NCBI RefSeq assembly: GCF_013141775.1
Contig: NZ_WHOB01000016.1
Location: 550,539 to 614,538, forward strand
DNA: 64,000 nt
Direction of reading: 5' to 3'
Source of the DNA: Paenibacillus phytohabitans
GTDB lineage: Bacteria > Bacillota > Bacilli > Paenibacillales > Paenibacillaceae
The notes under the pieces were generated by a model. It saw only the letters and a list, made by a program, of their open reading frames with translations, had not been told where the DNA came from and did not search any database. Positions 9,009 through 17,930 of the stretch are shown here, piece by piece (within the stretch, counting starts at the first letter, position 1; every line of letters starts with the position of its first letter). The position numbers were made by a program, and so were the translations under genes.

Positions 9009-9644
9009 CTATAATGTAATGTTCCATCCATTCCCTGAATCTTCAATCATCCTTCTGCTCTTATCCGACAATGCCTTCTGCAGTAAGGCTTCATTGTAGC
9101 CCCGATCCTTGAACACACGAAGTATCGCTTCTGCCCGGTCCATCCTGTTTCTCCGGATATTCGACTCCAGCTGAATCTCAAGCGGGACTACAGGAACGGT
9201 ATATCCGTCAAAAGGCATCTGCTTAGCATAGCTCCAAATCGACTGCCCGCCTTCCCAGATTCCCGCCCCATCTTCGGAATCAGGAATGCCCGCTGAATCA
9301 GAAATATGTACTGCTTCCACATCAAAACCTTCAATGATCCATTTCCCTTTGGTCCAGGTGAACCCTGAAGCAAACGACTGCGTGAACAACGGTTCCTCGA
9401 TTGACGATAACCAGCCCGGTTGTTCCCAGGACAAGAGAGGTTTAACCTTTAAGCTAAAGGGTTCAAGGACAGAAGCGATAACCGCCGCATCCCCTGCGTT
9501 CTGTGCATACAAATCGAGATCCCCCGGGGTCATCTCCGCTCCTTGCAGTACCGAAGCGACTGAGCCTACGATGATCCATTTGCAGTCTGCGCCTGATTTG
9601 GCGTAACGCTCACATACTGCTGTTAATGCTTCACTATAACTCAT
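9009..9644 (-). CDS. Nucleotidyltransferase-fold protein
   Basis: 211 residues. The segment IIVGSVASVLQGAEMTPGDLDLY near residues 23-45 matches the GS...G...D-x-D nucleotide-binding core of the nucleotidyltransferase superfamily (minimal or antitoxin-like members). The remainder has a conserved-looking WEGGQSIWSYAKQMPFDGYTV region and a basic C terminus with RRNRMDRAEAI. The ATG at 9644 follows AGGAGG at 5 nt. It lies 20 bp upstream of the MOSC gene start, on the same strand. Its substrate is unknown; aminoglycoside-type nucleotidyltransferases are one distant possibility, but no resistance role can be claimed. Confidence 0.65.
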   Translation of the reverse strand: MSYSEALTAVCERYAKSGADCKWIIVGSVASVLQGAEMTPGDLDLYAQNAGDAAVIASVLEPFSLKVKPLLSWEQPGWLSSIEEPLFTQSFASGFTWTKGKWIIEGFDVEAVHISDSAGIPDSEDGAGIWEGGQSIWSYAKQMPFDGYTVPVVPLEIQLESNIRRNRMDRAEAILRVFKDRGYNEALLQKALSDKSRRMIEDSGNGWNITL

Positions 9645-9735
9645 AGATGCCTCCTGCAATATAAACAGTATAGACCATACACTTTACCGTTTCGGCAAAC
9701 ACCTGTCCAGTTCCTTCCACTACACAAAGTTTCGC

Positions 9736-9758
9736 AAAATAGCCCCACAAAGTGGGGC
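9736..9758 (-). terminator. Rho-independent terminator of the Bce-type operon
   Basis: Minus strand GCCCCAC-TTT-GTGGGGC followed by TATTTTG, 20 bp after the permease stop codon. Confidence 0.75.
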
Positions 9759-9777
9759 CTTGGCTTCGGGTGATGAT

Positions 9778-11715
9778 TTATAGTGATTCCCGGATCACAC
9801 GCTTGTAATACAGTACGGAGAGCAGGCCGAAGATCGAATACAGCACAGTGTAAACCGCCATTACCACGAACATCGGAGTAAGCATTTCGGTGCCGAAGAA
9901 GAACCAGCCGGACTTCACCGCGAAGTAGCTGTGGCACAGGCCGATGACCAGCGGAATGCCGAAATTGAACAGCTGCTTGAACTGGATACCGCGCAGCAGG
10001 TCTCCCTGAGTGAAGCCCAGCTTCCGCAGAATCGTGTATCCGCCTTTCTCCTCCTCGCCTTCATCCATCTGCTTGAAGTAGAGAATGCAGCCGGAGGTGA
10101 TGAGGAAGGTCAAGCCCAGGAAACCGACGATGAACATAATGAGGCCCATATTCGTACGCTGGTTCAATTCATATTCATATTGGGCGAAGCTTGGTGCTTC
10201 CGGCTGCTGGTCCACATAGATTTGATATGCTTTCTCTTTCTGCGAGCGGTCAAGCAGTTCAATGCCGTAATAGTTGTCCGCTTCTTTCTTCATCTGCAGC
10301 TTCGGGTCCAGCGACTTAGCCAATTCCTGATACACGGACTCATCGACTACAAACACACCGGCGCCGCCGCTATAATAAAAGGGAAGGATCGCATCCGCAG
10401 ATAAGCTGATTAACTGCTGCTTAATGTTGCCGTTAGCAGTTATTAGCCCAACTTCTCCGGGATCAAGGCCCATGAATTTGTCCAGCGTGCTGTCATAACC
10501 CATAATCCGGACTTCCCCGGGTAATACGTCGATACCTTCCACACTGCTGTCGCTGACAACAGAGGTGCTGAGGATGCGGTCATCGGGATTGTCGAAATTA
10601 TTTTTGCTCATGATATGCTGTGCGTCCACTTCGATCTGAAGCGGATGCATTTCAATCTCTGTGTACTTAATGTGCTGCTCATCCAGGGCCTGGACAAACC
10701 GCTCCTTCACGGCCGCTCTGGCGAAGCCAAAATCATCCGGGGAGCTCTGCTTGGCTGTGGCCTCCGCCGAATAGTACGAAATATAGCTGAGGGACAGCAA
10801 ACCGATGGCAAGCGCAGAGACCGTTGTGATGATTGTCAGCAGCAGCGAATTCGACTTCATCCGGAACATAATGGACGAGAGCGACAAGACCTCGTTGATG
10901 GATAAGTAGCCTTTTTTGCTATTGCGGATCGTATTAAATATGAAGCTGACTGAGCCCTTATAGAACAGATAAGTGCCGGCAATCACCAGAGCGAGGATGA
11001 CAATCATAGCGGCCATCAGACCAGTCATAGTGACAAATTTGCCGCTGAACAGCTGTGTGGATACATAATAACCGCCAGTAATGAATCCGATGCCGAGCAG
11101 TCCGAGAATAATCTCCCACACCGGCATTTTACGGATACGCTGCTGGGTGGTGGATGTCGCCTTGAAGAGGGACAGGATGCTTTGCGCTTTGATGAAGGTG
11201 TAGTTCATGATCATAATCAGCACGTACACGGCAGCAAAGACCAGAATCGTCCGCACAAGCGCCTCCGGAGAGAAGCGGAGCTTCGCCTGGGCTTCTACGG
11301 CAAGAATTTTGTACAGGATCATCAGAATCAGCCGTGACATCACAAAGCCCGCACCCATGCCTAGAATCATAGACCCGAAATACAGAATCAGGTTCTCCGC
11401 ACTCAGCAGCCGGAAGATCTTCCCCTTCGTCAGCCCGATCAGCTGGAACAGCCCGATCTCCTTGCTGCGCCGCTTGATGAAGATCGTATTGGCATACAGC
11501 AGGAAGATCGCGACAATGGCAATCAGCAGTATGGAGGAAGCGCCAATGGCTGCACCGCCTTTGATTGAACCGCTGACGGCATCCATAGCCGGATCGAATT
11601 GCAGCGTCACGAATGAGAAATAGAGGGCAACACTGAATACAAGAGCGAAGACATACAGATAATAGTTTTTGATATTCTTTTTCAAATTACGGAAGATAAT
11701 ATAGTTCAGACTCAT
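9778..11715 (-). CDS. BceB-type ABC transporter permease (FtsX family)
   Basis: 645-residue permease of a peptide-antibiotic detoxification transporter. About ten membrane segments are arranged around a large extracellular domain (roughly residues 310-520), the layout of BceB, which binds the antimicrobial and signals to the paired BceS kinase. The FtsX signature region is near the N terminus ([16 protein letters not shown]) and repeated near the C terminus ([15 protein letters not shown]). The start codon overlaps the ATPase stop by 4 bp, indicating translational coupling. In Bacillota such modules confer resistance to bacitracin, lantibiotics or other lipid II-cycle inhibitors; which peptide is recognised here cannot be read from sequence. 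Confidence 0.9.
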   Translation of the reverse strand: MSLNYIIFRNLKKNIKNYYLYVFALVFSVALYFSFVTLQFDPAMDAVSGSIKGGAAIGASSILLIAIVAIFLLYANTIFIKRRSKEIGLFQLIGLTKGKIFRLLSAENLILYFGSMILGMGAGFVMSRLILMILYKILAVEAQAKLRFSPEALVRTILVFAAVYVLIMIMNYTFIKAQSILSLFKATSTTQQRIRKMPVWEIILGLLGIGFITGGYYVSTQLFSGKFVTMTGLMAAMIVILALVIAGTYLFYKGSVSFIFNTIRNSKKGYLSINEVLSLSSIMFRMKSNSLLLTIITTVSALAIGLLSLSYISYYSAEATAKQSSPDDFGFARAAVKERFVQALDEQHIKYTEIEMHPLQIEVDAQHIMSKNNFDNPDDRILSTSVVSDSSVEGIDVLPGEVRIMGYDSTLDKFMGLDPGEVGLITANGNIKQQLISLSADAILPFYYSGGAGVFVVDESVYQELAKSLDPKLQMKKEADNYYGIELLDRSQKEKAYQIYVDQQPEAPSFAQYEYELNQRTNMGLIMFIVGFLGLTFLITSGCILYFKQMDEGEEEKGGYTILRKLGFTQGDLLRGIQFKQLFNFGIPLVIGLCHSYFAVKSGWFFFGTEMLTPMFVVMAVYTVLYSIFGLLSVLYYKRVIRESL

Positions 11716-12476
11716 TGCGCAGCACCGCCAAGCACGCCCTGGGTATTGATAATATCGTTGAAGAAGGACTGCCGTGATTCATCGCCTTTGTTCAGCTGCG
11801 TGTAGATTTGCCCGTCGCGGATGAATACTACCCGGCTGCAATAGCTCGCGGCAACAGCATCATGGGTGACCATGACAATAGTGGCCTGGCGTTTCTGGTT
11901 CATATCGGCGAGCTTGTTCAGCAGATCGGAAGCCGACTTGGAATCCAGAGCCCCTGTAGGCTCATCGGCAAAAATAATACTCGGATCATGCACAAACGCC
12001 CGTGCCGCCGAGGTACGCTGCTTCTGCCCGCCCGAGATTTCGGCCGGATATTTGTCCTTCAGCTCATTTATTCCCAGTTCGCCCGCCACCTGCTCGAACT
12101 TCTGGTGAGCCTCCTTCTTCGGGATCCCGGTGATTGAGAGCGGCAGCAGCACATTTTCTTTAACAGTCAGCGTATCCAGCAGATTATAATCCTGAAAAAT
12201 AAATCCGAGATGCTGCTTGCGGAATTCCGCCAGCTGTTTCTCCTTCATTCCCGTGAATTCCTTGCCCTCTATTTCAATGGTCCCCTGGCTCACCCGGTCG
12301 ATGGAGGACAGGACATTCAGCAGAGTCGTTTTACCGGAACCGGAAGGACCCATGATTCCCACGAACTCCCCTTTATTCACCTGAAGATCGATCCCCTTCA
12401 AGACCTCCTGCTTGTTAAATTTATTGCCATAGGTTTTATAGATTTTGTTAGCCTGCATGATAATCATTTTGTTCAC
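11712..12476 (-). CDS. BceA-type ABC transporter ATP-binding protein
   Basis: 254-residue ATPase of the MacB/LolD class. Walker A is GPSGSGKTT (about 43-51), the signature loop is SGGQKQR (about 148-154), Walker B is [13 protein letters not shown] (about 167-179) and the switch His is in VTHD. The early block [16 protein letters not shown] is characteristic of BceA proteins. GTG at 12476 is used as start; ATG nine bases downstream ([13 protein letters not shown]) is an alternative. A dyad GTGACA-N4-TGTCAC, probably the response regulator operator, lies 80 bp upstream. It forms the transporter with the downstream permease. Confidence 0.9.
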   Translation of the reverse strand: MNKMIIMQANKIYKTYGNKFNKQEVLKGIDLQVNKGEFVGIMGPSGSGKTTLLNVLSSIDRVSQGTIEIEGKEFTGMKEKQLAEFRKQHLGFIFQDYNLLDTLTVKENVLLPLSITGIPKKEAHQKFEQVAGELGINELKDKYPAEISGGQKQRTSAARAFVHDPSIIFADEPTGALDSKSASDLLNKLADMNQKRQATIVMVTHDAVAASYCSRVVFIRDGQIYTQLNKGDESRQSFFNDIINTQGVLGGAAQ

Positions 12477-12555
12477 CCACTCCTTTTCTATAACTCAATC
12501 ATAAGCGGGCTCCGGTTTATTATCCTGCGCATCGCCGAACAATGTGAAGAAGCAT

Positions 12556-12571
12556 GTGACATTATTGTCAC
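12556..12571. promoter_or_regulatory. Candidate BceR-type operator
   Basis: A perfect dyad GTGACATTATTGTCAC lies upstream of the transporter genes and overlaps the last codons of the kinase gene. It fits the TNACA-N4-TGTNA pattern described for BceR-group regulators. Binding by the neighbouring response regulator is inferred. Confidence 0.65.
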
Positions 12572-13572
12572 ACGCCTGTAATTCTCTGAAAGTCGTTCTC
12601 CCGGGGAAAAGTAAGCGTAAATATACTCCCTTCTCCGGGTACGGATGCCGCATGAATGCTGATCAGCAGCGGCTCTGCCACCTGCCGGGTCAGATAGAGT
12701 CCCATTCCGGTGGCTGCACCATCCTGGCGCCCGCGCGATGACGTGAAGCCTTTGTCATAGATCCGCGGAAGATCCCTGGGATCAATGCCCTGTCCGCTGT
12801 CTTCGATGGTAAGCACGGTATGACCGTCCTTTCCACCGCTCCTGATGAGGATATCGGAGACTTCGCTGTATTTCACAGCATTCGTGAGCAGCTGTCTGAG
12901 CATGAAGGCCAGCCATTTGCCGTCAGTCAGCACCTCTTCCACCTCAAGCTCCACATCAAAACCGATTCCCTTGGAGATACACCATGACTTCAGCGCCCGG
13001 ATTTCCTTATTAAGAACCGGCTCCAGACTGATATTCTCTATGAACAGATCATTGCGCATAAAAGGAATCCGTTTCTGATGTAGCTGCTGGTCGAGCAGAT
13101 GATGAATCCGCAGCCATTCGTACATGAGCTGTCTTTGCAGGGTTTCATCCGGCAGCCGCTCAATCATCAGCTGCATGGCGGTGAGCGGTGTTTTGACCTC
13201 ATGAATCCAGGACAACAGCTCGTCCTTCTCAGACTCCAGCAGCTGGTAGTTCATGGAGGATTCGCGTTTGTACCTGTCAGTCTGGGCGGTAACCGCCTCA
13301 TGGACGATCCGCTCCAGCGGACTGCCGGGCTCAATCACAGCATGAAGGTCATAGATCTGATCCCAGGCTTCCAGGCTCCTGTAGAATCTGGTTTCTTTGG
13401 CATATCTCAGGAATACGAACGCGAGACATAGCAGCACATTCAGCAGCACAATGTACAGTACCGGCAGCAACGGGATAGCCGCATCAACATAAGCCACGAA
13501 TATAATGATGAGCTGCAGGACGGCAAAGAGCAGCAGCCAGCTCCGCTTCTCGGTTATGTATTTCCTTATCAT
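12568..13572 (-). CDS. BceS-type intramembrane-sensing histidine kinase
   Basis: 334 residues. Two membrane helices (about 11-28 and 34-55) are joined by only a few outside residues, so the kinase has no sensor domain of its own and must read the state of the BceAB transporter. The phosphoacceptor is His124 in SWIHEVKTPLTAM, followed by N-, G1- (DSGQGIDP) and G2-type (GMGLYLTRQV) ATP-binding motifs. The start overlaps the response-regulator stop by 4 bp. It belongs to the operon lipoprotein-regulator-kinase, with the transporter genes after an internal operator. Confidence 0.9.
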   Translation of the reverse strand: MIRKYITEKRSWLLLFAVLQLIIIFVAYVDAAIPLLPVLYIVLLNVLLCLAFVFLRYAKETRFYRSLEAWDQIYDLHAVIEPGSPLERIVHEAVTAQTDRYKRESSMNYQLLESEKDELLSWIHEVKTPLTAMQLMIERLPDETLQRQLMYEWLRIHHLLDQQLHQKRIPFMRNDLFIENISLEPVLNKEIRALKSWCISKGIGFDVELEVEEVLTDGKWLAFMLRQLLTNAVKYSEVSDILIRSGGKDGHTVLTIEDSGQGIDPRDLPRIYDKGFTSSRGRQDGAATGMGLYLTRQVAEPLLISIHAASVPGEGSIFTLTFPRENDFQRITGV

Positions 13573-14258
13573 TCTGCCGCCTCTTCGGTCGCCATATACC
13601 CCTGCCCAACTTTCGTTTCAATGAAGGCTTCAAGCCCCAGCGGTTCCAGTTTTTTGCGCAGCCGGTTTACATTTACGGTAAGGGTATTGTCACTCACGAA
13701 ATGCTCATTGTCCCATAAGCTCTTAATCATCTCTTCACGGTCAACGATGCTGTCCTTGCGCTCCACTAATATTTTGAGGATCAGCATCTCATTCTTTGTC
13801 AGCAGAGCTGCTCCCTGATTGTTAGTGACCGTATTCTTCACGAATTCAATCGCTGCCCCGCACCAGGTCTTCAGCTCTGTGCGTTCGGTGCTATAATTGT
13901 AGACCCGGCGGAGTGTGGCCTGGATTTTGGCAATCAGCACTTCGAAGTGAAACGGCTTCTGAATGAAGTCATCTGCTCCCAGCTGCATGGACATGACCAT
14001 ATCACTTGGATGATCGCGGGAGGAGAGGAAGATAATCGGCACATTGGAGTGAGCCCGCAGAATCCGGCACCAGTGGAATCCGTCGAACTGCGGCAGCTGA
14101 ATATCAATCACCACCAGATCCGGCTTCACCTCCGTAAATTCCTGCAGAACCTTGCCGAAATTCGTGATCCCGTATACCTCATACGACCACTGGGACAGTC
14201 TTTCCTTGATCTCCCCGAACAGGGTGATGTCGTCTTCAATAAGCATAATTTTGAACAA
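13569..14258 (-). CDS. BceR-type response regulator (OmpR family)
   Basis: 229 residues: receiver domain with acidic pocket IEDD and phosphoacceptor Asp52 in VVIDIQLPQFDG, conserved Lys near IQKPFHF, and a C-terminal OmpR winged helix ending TKVGQGYMATEE. An ATG at 14291 is open, but the TTG at 14258 follows AAGGAG at 8 nt and yields MFKIMLIEDDITLF, the usual N terminus of this subgroup, so it is preferred. The gene starts 32 bp after the lipoprotein stop and overlaps the kinase start. Its predicted target is the dyad at 12556-12571. Confidence 0.9.
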   Translation of the reverse strand: MFKIMLIEDDITLFGEIKERLSQWSYEVYGITNFGKVLQEFTEVKPDLVVIDIQLPQFDGFHWCRILRAHSNVPIIFLSSRDHPSDMVMSMQLGADDFIQKPFHFEVLIAKIQATLRRVYNYSTERTELKTWCGAAIEFVKNTVTNNQGAALLTKNEMLILKILVERKDSIVDREEMIKSLWDNEHFVSDNTLTVNVNRLRKKLEPLGLEAFIETKVGQGYMATEEAAE

Positions 14259-14290
14259 TAGAGACTCTCCTTCTGCAGTAGTGCTATTCA

Positions 14291-14983
14291 TTAATCCAAT
14301 TGGAAACTGATAAGCTGATTCGGCAAAACACTTTTGATAACCTCAGTGTTACTGGAGTACAGCGCTGTCATATACTTGTCGAAGGTTAACTTGTTGTCAT
14401 TGGTTAGTAGAGTAACTGTTGTATCTCTTGAAGGATTTCCGGATTTGCCCCTCAAGGTTAATAAATAAGAAAAGGGTGTTGGTTCACCGGTCTCATCAGC
14501 ACTCTCAAATATATAATATTTGCCATCCTGAAAGAATAAGTCAGAATAAGAAGAAGAAATGCCCTCTTCATTATCATGAAAAGTGGCTAGCCGAACCCCC
14601 GTATTCAACCCTTGCGCAGACGCTGCAACAAACTGGTCCCATACTGCCCTGCCTGCAACCACCTCTAAATTGTGCTTAACCACATATCCATGGGCTGCGG
14701 CATCCATCATTGTATAATCCCCGGGCAATCCGGTGAACCCTGTATAGAAACCTCTCATGTCCAGCGTCAGGGCAACTGTATGACCGTCAGCTTCTCCCGC
14801 GGTATTATTTGTAAAATCATCTGTTGCTTTACCCGTTGTATCCCCCGCTGCAGTAATCGCAGTAATATCAGCAGTCACACCAGCAGCATTATTAACGGTA
14901 CTCCCCTCATTCTTGCAGCCTGCCAGCACACCCGCAGCACATATGACCACCAGTACACTTGTCATCATTTTAAGCCTCTTCAT
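14291..14983 (-). CDS. Putative lipoprotein upstream of Bce-type two-component genes
   Basis: 230 residues. The signal peptide ends in the lipobox VLAGC, so the mature protein is a lipid-anchored surface protein. A Thr/Ala/Asp-rich linker of about 45 residues follows, then a globular domain with TVALTLDMRGFYTG and GLNTGVRLATFHDNEEG, features that recall DUF4362-like lipoproteins; I do not recognise it securely. The ATG at 14983 has GGGGAG at 8 nt; ATG at 14989 is too close to that site. Being first in the run that leads into the regulator and kinase genes, it may be an accessory sensor or decoy for the same antimicrobial, which is a guess. Confidence 0.75.
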   Translation of the reverse strand: MKRLKMMTSVLVVICAAGVLAGCKNEGSTVNNAAGVTADITAITAAGDTTGKATDDFTNNTAGEADGHTVALTLDMRGFYTGFTGLPGDYTMMDAAAHGYVVKHNLEVVAGRAVWDQFVAASAQGLNTGVRLATFHDNEEGISSSYSDLFFQDGKYYIFESADETGEPTPFSYLLTLRGKSGNPSRDTTVTLLTNDNKLTFDKYMTALYSSNTEVIKSVLPNQLISFQLD

Positions 14984-15042
14984 CCCCATTACTCCCCGCC
15001 GGAAATTGTAATTATTGGATAATTATACTTCACATTGATGAA

Positions 15043-15071
15043 TTGACAAAGGCTTGGGCAAGTCTTAGAAT
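15043..15071 (+). promoter_or_regulatory. Sigma-A promoter of flavodoxin gene
   Basis: TTGACA (15043-15048), 17-bp spacer, TAGAAT (15066-15071), about 70 bp upstream of the flavodoxin start. Near-consensus in sequence and spacing. Confidence 0.75.
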
Positions 15072-15139
15072 ATGAAATATATCTTGATGATCAAGATAAT
15101 TGAATTCGAAGATATTTTTCGAACCGGGAGGGCTCATGA

Positions 15140-15571
15140 ATGGCATCACTAATCTTATACGCTACCAAATCTGGAGCTTCAGAGCAATGCGCGTTCCTGC
15201 TGGCAGAATATATTCCCGGGAGCACGTTATGCAATCTGGAGTCAGAGAAGCCGGACATTGAGAAGTATGACCACATCATTCTGGGCGCGGGTGTACGCGA
15301 CGGTAAGCTCTACAAGCCAGTCCGGGATTTCATCAAAAAAAACAAACCCGCCCTGCTGGACAAGCAGATGGGCTACTATATCTGCAATGAGAAGCCCAAG
15401 AAAACCGAAGAGATTATCACAGATAATATTCCTGAGGATCTAAGGCAGGCCTCTCTCTGTATTGAGTCTTTTGGCGGATATAAAGCCTATGCCGCTCCCG
15501 CAAAGGATGCGGATCAGCTCAAAGGAATTTTCGTGGAGAGAATCCGCACTTTTTCAGAACATTTCAAATAA
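15140..15571 (+). CDS. Flavodoxin domain protein (HemG-like)
   Basis: 143 residues. The N terminus SLILYATKSGASEQCA is the phosphate-binding loop of a flavodoxin fold, and YDHIILGAGVRDGKLYKPVRDF matches the family of flavodoxin-domain proteins related to menaquinone-dependent protoporphyrinogen oxidase HemG. FMN binding and a small redox role in the cytoplasm are expected. The ATG at 15140 follows GGGAGGGCTC. A strong sigma-A promoter precedes it. It stands alone between a minus-strand lipoprotein and a minus-strand LacI gene, so its pathway is not indicated by context. Confidence 0.75.
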   Translation: MASLILYATKSGASEQCAFLLAEYIPGSTLCNLESEKPDIEKYDHIILGAGVRDGKLYKPVRDFIKKNKPALLDKQMGYYICNEKPKKTEEIITDNIPEDLRQASLCIESFGGYKAYAAPAKDADQLKGIFVERIRTFSEHFK

Positions 15572-15588
15572 CCCGCTATGTCCCTCAC

Positions 15589-16548
15589 TCATACTGTCTG
15601 CCGCTCAATCATGTTCAAATGAATCTCTTCATGGGCCCGGCCTCCGTCCACCGCCTGCAGGAAAGCCCTCCGGCCGATCTCCACCAGCGGAATCTCGAAG
15701 GTCGTGATATGCATCATCCGGGCGATCGGCTGATTGTCGAACCCTACAATGGCAAGCTGTCCCGGCACCTCAATCCCATTCTCCCGGCAAAAGGCCAGAA
15801 TTCCCGCCGCCACCTGATCACTGGTAACCAGCAGTGCAGTTGGAGGGTCGTCCATCTTCAGAATCCGCTGCATAATCCATTCCCCGTCTTCCAGCTGCAC
15901 ACAATCGTAGAACATATAGTCATGGTTATAGGCTTCATGCCGGTTCATATAGAAGTCCCGGTAGGCCGCCTCCCTTAAATTGCTGTTGGGACTGGACTGC
16001 CTGGCCAGGCAATAGCCGATTTTGTGATGGCCTTTGCTTCTCAGATAGGTAAGCGCACGAGTGAAGCTCTGATAATGATCCATAAATATAGAAGAAACCT
16101 GATGTCCCCTGCCGTCCTCCAACACAATAATAGGGCCGTACTGCGTATACTCCTCCACCGTCTCCCAGCTGCACGTCCGCGAACAGATAATCAGCGCATC
16201 AATCTGCTTCAGCTTCAGCATCATCAGTGCATCCAGCTCCCGCTCCGCTTCATAGTTGGACTGAATCAGCACCAGCTTGTAATTATCCTTGATAGCCTCA
16301 TCCGCTATTCCTTCAACGACCATCCCGAAATACGGCCGCGTGATATAGGGAACGACCACCCCAATCAGATTCGTCCGGCCCCTGCTTAGATGTACTGCGT
16401 TTATATTACGTTCATAATCGGCCGTCTCCATGGCCTGCAGAACGGCTTCCCGCTTCGCCTTGGTTACATAAGGGTGACCGTTAAGAACACGGGACACCGT
16501 TGTGACCGAGACTCCCGCCAGCTTCGCAATATCTTTGATGTTCGCCAT
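15589..16548 (-). CDS. LacI-family transcriptional regulator
   Basis: 319 residues. The N-terminal headpiece MANIKDIAKLAGVSVTTVSR with the hinge NGHPYVTKAKREAV is classic LacI/GalR, followed by a periplasmic-binding-protein-like effector domain (IGVVVPYITRPYFGMVVEG). The ATG at 16548 follows AAGGTAGGA and begins the headpiece; the open frame upstream to 16578 adds nothing. No sugar genes adjoin it, so the regulon is probably elsewhere. The effector is presumably a sugar or sugar phosphate; the sequence does not say which. Confidence 0.9.
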   Translation of the reverse strand: MANIKDIAKLAGVSVTTVSRVLNGHPYVTKAKREAVLQAMETADYERNINAVHLSRGRTNLIGVVVPYITRPYFGMVVEGIADEAIKDNYKLVLIQSNYEAERELDALMMLKLKQIDALIICSRTCSWETVEEYTQYGPIIVLEDGRGHQVSSIFMDHYQSFTRALTYLRSKGHHKIGYCLARQSSPNSNLREAAYRDFYMNRHEAYNHDYMFYDCVQLEDGEWIMQRILKMDDPPTALLVTSDQVAAGILAFCRENGIEVPGQLAIVGFDNQPIARMMHITTFEIPLVEIGRRAFLQAVDGGRAHEEIHLNMIERQTV

Positions 16549-16671
16549 AGTCCTACCTTCCCCCAGCGTATTGTGCACAGCCTGTACTTCCTCTTAATTT
16601 TACCTCAAACCGCCGGAATGCGTTACATTCAGACCACAAATAAAGCATTTGACATGGAAGGCGTTTCATAG

Positions 16672-16690
16672 ATTACAGTGGTTCTGTAAT
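16672..16690. promoter_or_regulatory. Inverted repeat in promoter region of hypothetical gene
   Basis: ATTACAG-TGGTT-CTGTAAT, a perfect 7-5-7 dyad, lies 17 bp downstream of a TTGACA at 16649-16654 and 45 bp upstream of the next plus-strand gene. It could be an operator covering the -10 region; the -10 itself is poor. Confidence 0.4.
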
Positions 16691-16734
16691 AGGGCGAAAT
16701 CAGGGCTAAGTATTATAAAAGAGGTGAGTAGAAG

Positions 16735-17232
16735 ATGTACAACGAGGATGCCGGGGCTGATCCTAAGAATCACCACCGGGACTTATGGGATACGTATGAG
16801 GCTCTGGCCGGATTCATGGGTGCGCAGCTGATCGAGCACCCTTTTCCGCAGACGATGGGGTCTCTTGTTTCGCTTGAGCTGATGACCAAATTTCATACAT
16901 CATTGCTGGCAGAACGCCTGCTGCTGAATTCAGGCTTCTGCCATGAGGCTTATTGTATACTGCGCCTGATGCTTGAATACACGATTACCTTGAAATTCAT
17001 TCTGCTCCTGCCTGAAGAAAGGGCCATGCGCTATTTGGATGACACCTCCGCAGCTTCCCGGCCGTTTGATTTCGACATTCCGCTGATGGCAGATGAAACC
17101 CATATGCAGGAGTGGCTACGAATCATTGAACACCCTCTTCCCGGCTGCTCCAGCCCGCTTGAAGCCGGTGATCTGCTGGCGAAATCCTGTAAGCTGACAT
17201 CCCTTATGCTGGAAACCGGCCGGAATAGCTAA
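16735..17232 (+). CDS. Hypothetical protein, helical
   Basis: 165 residues, no signal peptide. It is predicted to be mostly helical, with a central LLLNSGFCHEAYCILRLMLE pattern in which repeated Glu/His/Leu spacing recalls DUF5677-type proteins of unknown function. ATG at 16735 follows GAGGTGAGTAG. A dyad and a possible -35 lie upstream, and a strong hairpin follows. No neighbours indicate a role. I do not recognise a catalytic motif. Confidence 0.6.
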   Translation: MYNEDAGADPKNHHRDLWDTYEALAGFMGAQLIEHPFPQTMGSLVSLELMTKFHTSLLAERLLLNSGFCHEAYCILRLMLEYTITLKFILLLPEERAMRYLDDTSAASRPFDFDIPLMADETHMQEWLRIIEHPLPGCSSPLEAGDLLAKSCKLTSLMLETGRNS

Positions 17233-17284
17233 GAGCCGGGCAGGCAGCCCAAGAGTTCATCCTGAATACTGCCTAGCCCGGCTC
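17233..17284. terminator. Strong intergenic hairpin between convergent genes
   Basis: GAGCCGGGCAGGCAG pairs with CTGCCTAGCCCGGCTC across a 21-nt loop, between convergent genes. It lacks a clear U-run on either side, so bidirectional termination is likely but not certain. Confidence 0.5.
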
Positions 17285-17306
17285 AATGTTGAAGCGGTAC
17301 CTGCGC

Positions 17307-17912
17307 TTAGTTCAAACCTGCTGCAATTTCTTCACTGGTCCGTACCCGGCCTATTCTCGGGAAGATCGTGCTGCAGACATAATCATGTTCTTCCTTGGTG
17401 CTTGCTGTCATCGCGTCCTCTGCGAACACTTGCTGATAGCCGTGCTGATAGGCTTCTCTGGCTGTAGTATCCACGCCAATGCTGGTGGAGATGCCGCAGA
17501 GCACTATGGTCTGAATTCCGCGGCGGCGCAGCTGGAGATCAAGATCCGTGCCGAAGAAGGCCCCCCATTGCCGTTTCGTAATCGTGTACGTATTCTTGAA
17601 TTCTGCAATAGCGGGAACAATATGGTCCCAGCCTTCAGGATAATCCGCCGCTGCCGAAACGGAATCGGTCACAGGTCTGACCATATCCTTGCCGTCGAGC
17701 GTAGATACCTTGACCAGCACCACAAATGCCCCTTTCTGCGTAAAAGCATCCACCAGCTTCGCCGCATTCCCTATTACCTGAGCAGCCGTATAAGGAGCAG
17801 CCTGACGGCCTCCTCCCGCGATGCCGTTCTGCAGATCAATCACCACTAATGCCGCCCTGGCTGCTTCAAGGGTAAAACCTGCTGTTTCTTGCAACTCTTC
17901 CATGTTCTCCAC
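17307..17912 (-). CDS. Isochorismatase-fold hydrolase lacking the catalytic cysteine
   Basis: 201 residues of the isochorismatase-like fold. Asp26 (VVIDLQ) and Lys113 (ITKRQWGAF) of the usual Asp-Lys-Cys triad are present, but the position normally filled by the nucleophile reads [12 protein letters not shown], with Gly146. True isochorismatases (EntB, PhzD) also carry glycine there and hydrolyse vinyl ethers without a thiol, whereas nicotinamidases and carbamoyl amidases need Cys. The protein could therefore act on a vinyl ether or be a non-thiol hydrolase. It lies 18 bp downstream of an MFS exporter gene on the same strand, possibly an operon. Confidence 0.8.
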   Translation of the reverse strand: MENMEELQETAGFTLEAARAALVVIDLQNGIAGGGRQAAPYTAAQVIGNAAKLVDAFTQKGAFVVLVKVSTLDGKDMVRPVTDSVSAAADYPEGWDHIVPAIAEFKNTYTITKRQWGAFFGTDLDLQLRRRGIQTIVLCGISTSIGVDTTAREAYQHGYQQVFAEDAMTASTKEEHDYVCSTIFPRIGRVRTSEEIAAGLN

Positions 17913-17930
17913 TCCTCTTATTCTGTGAAT

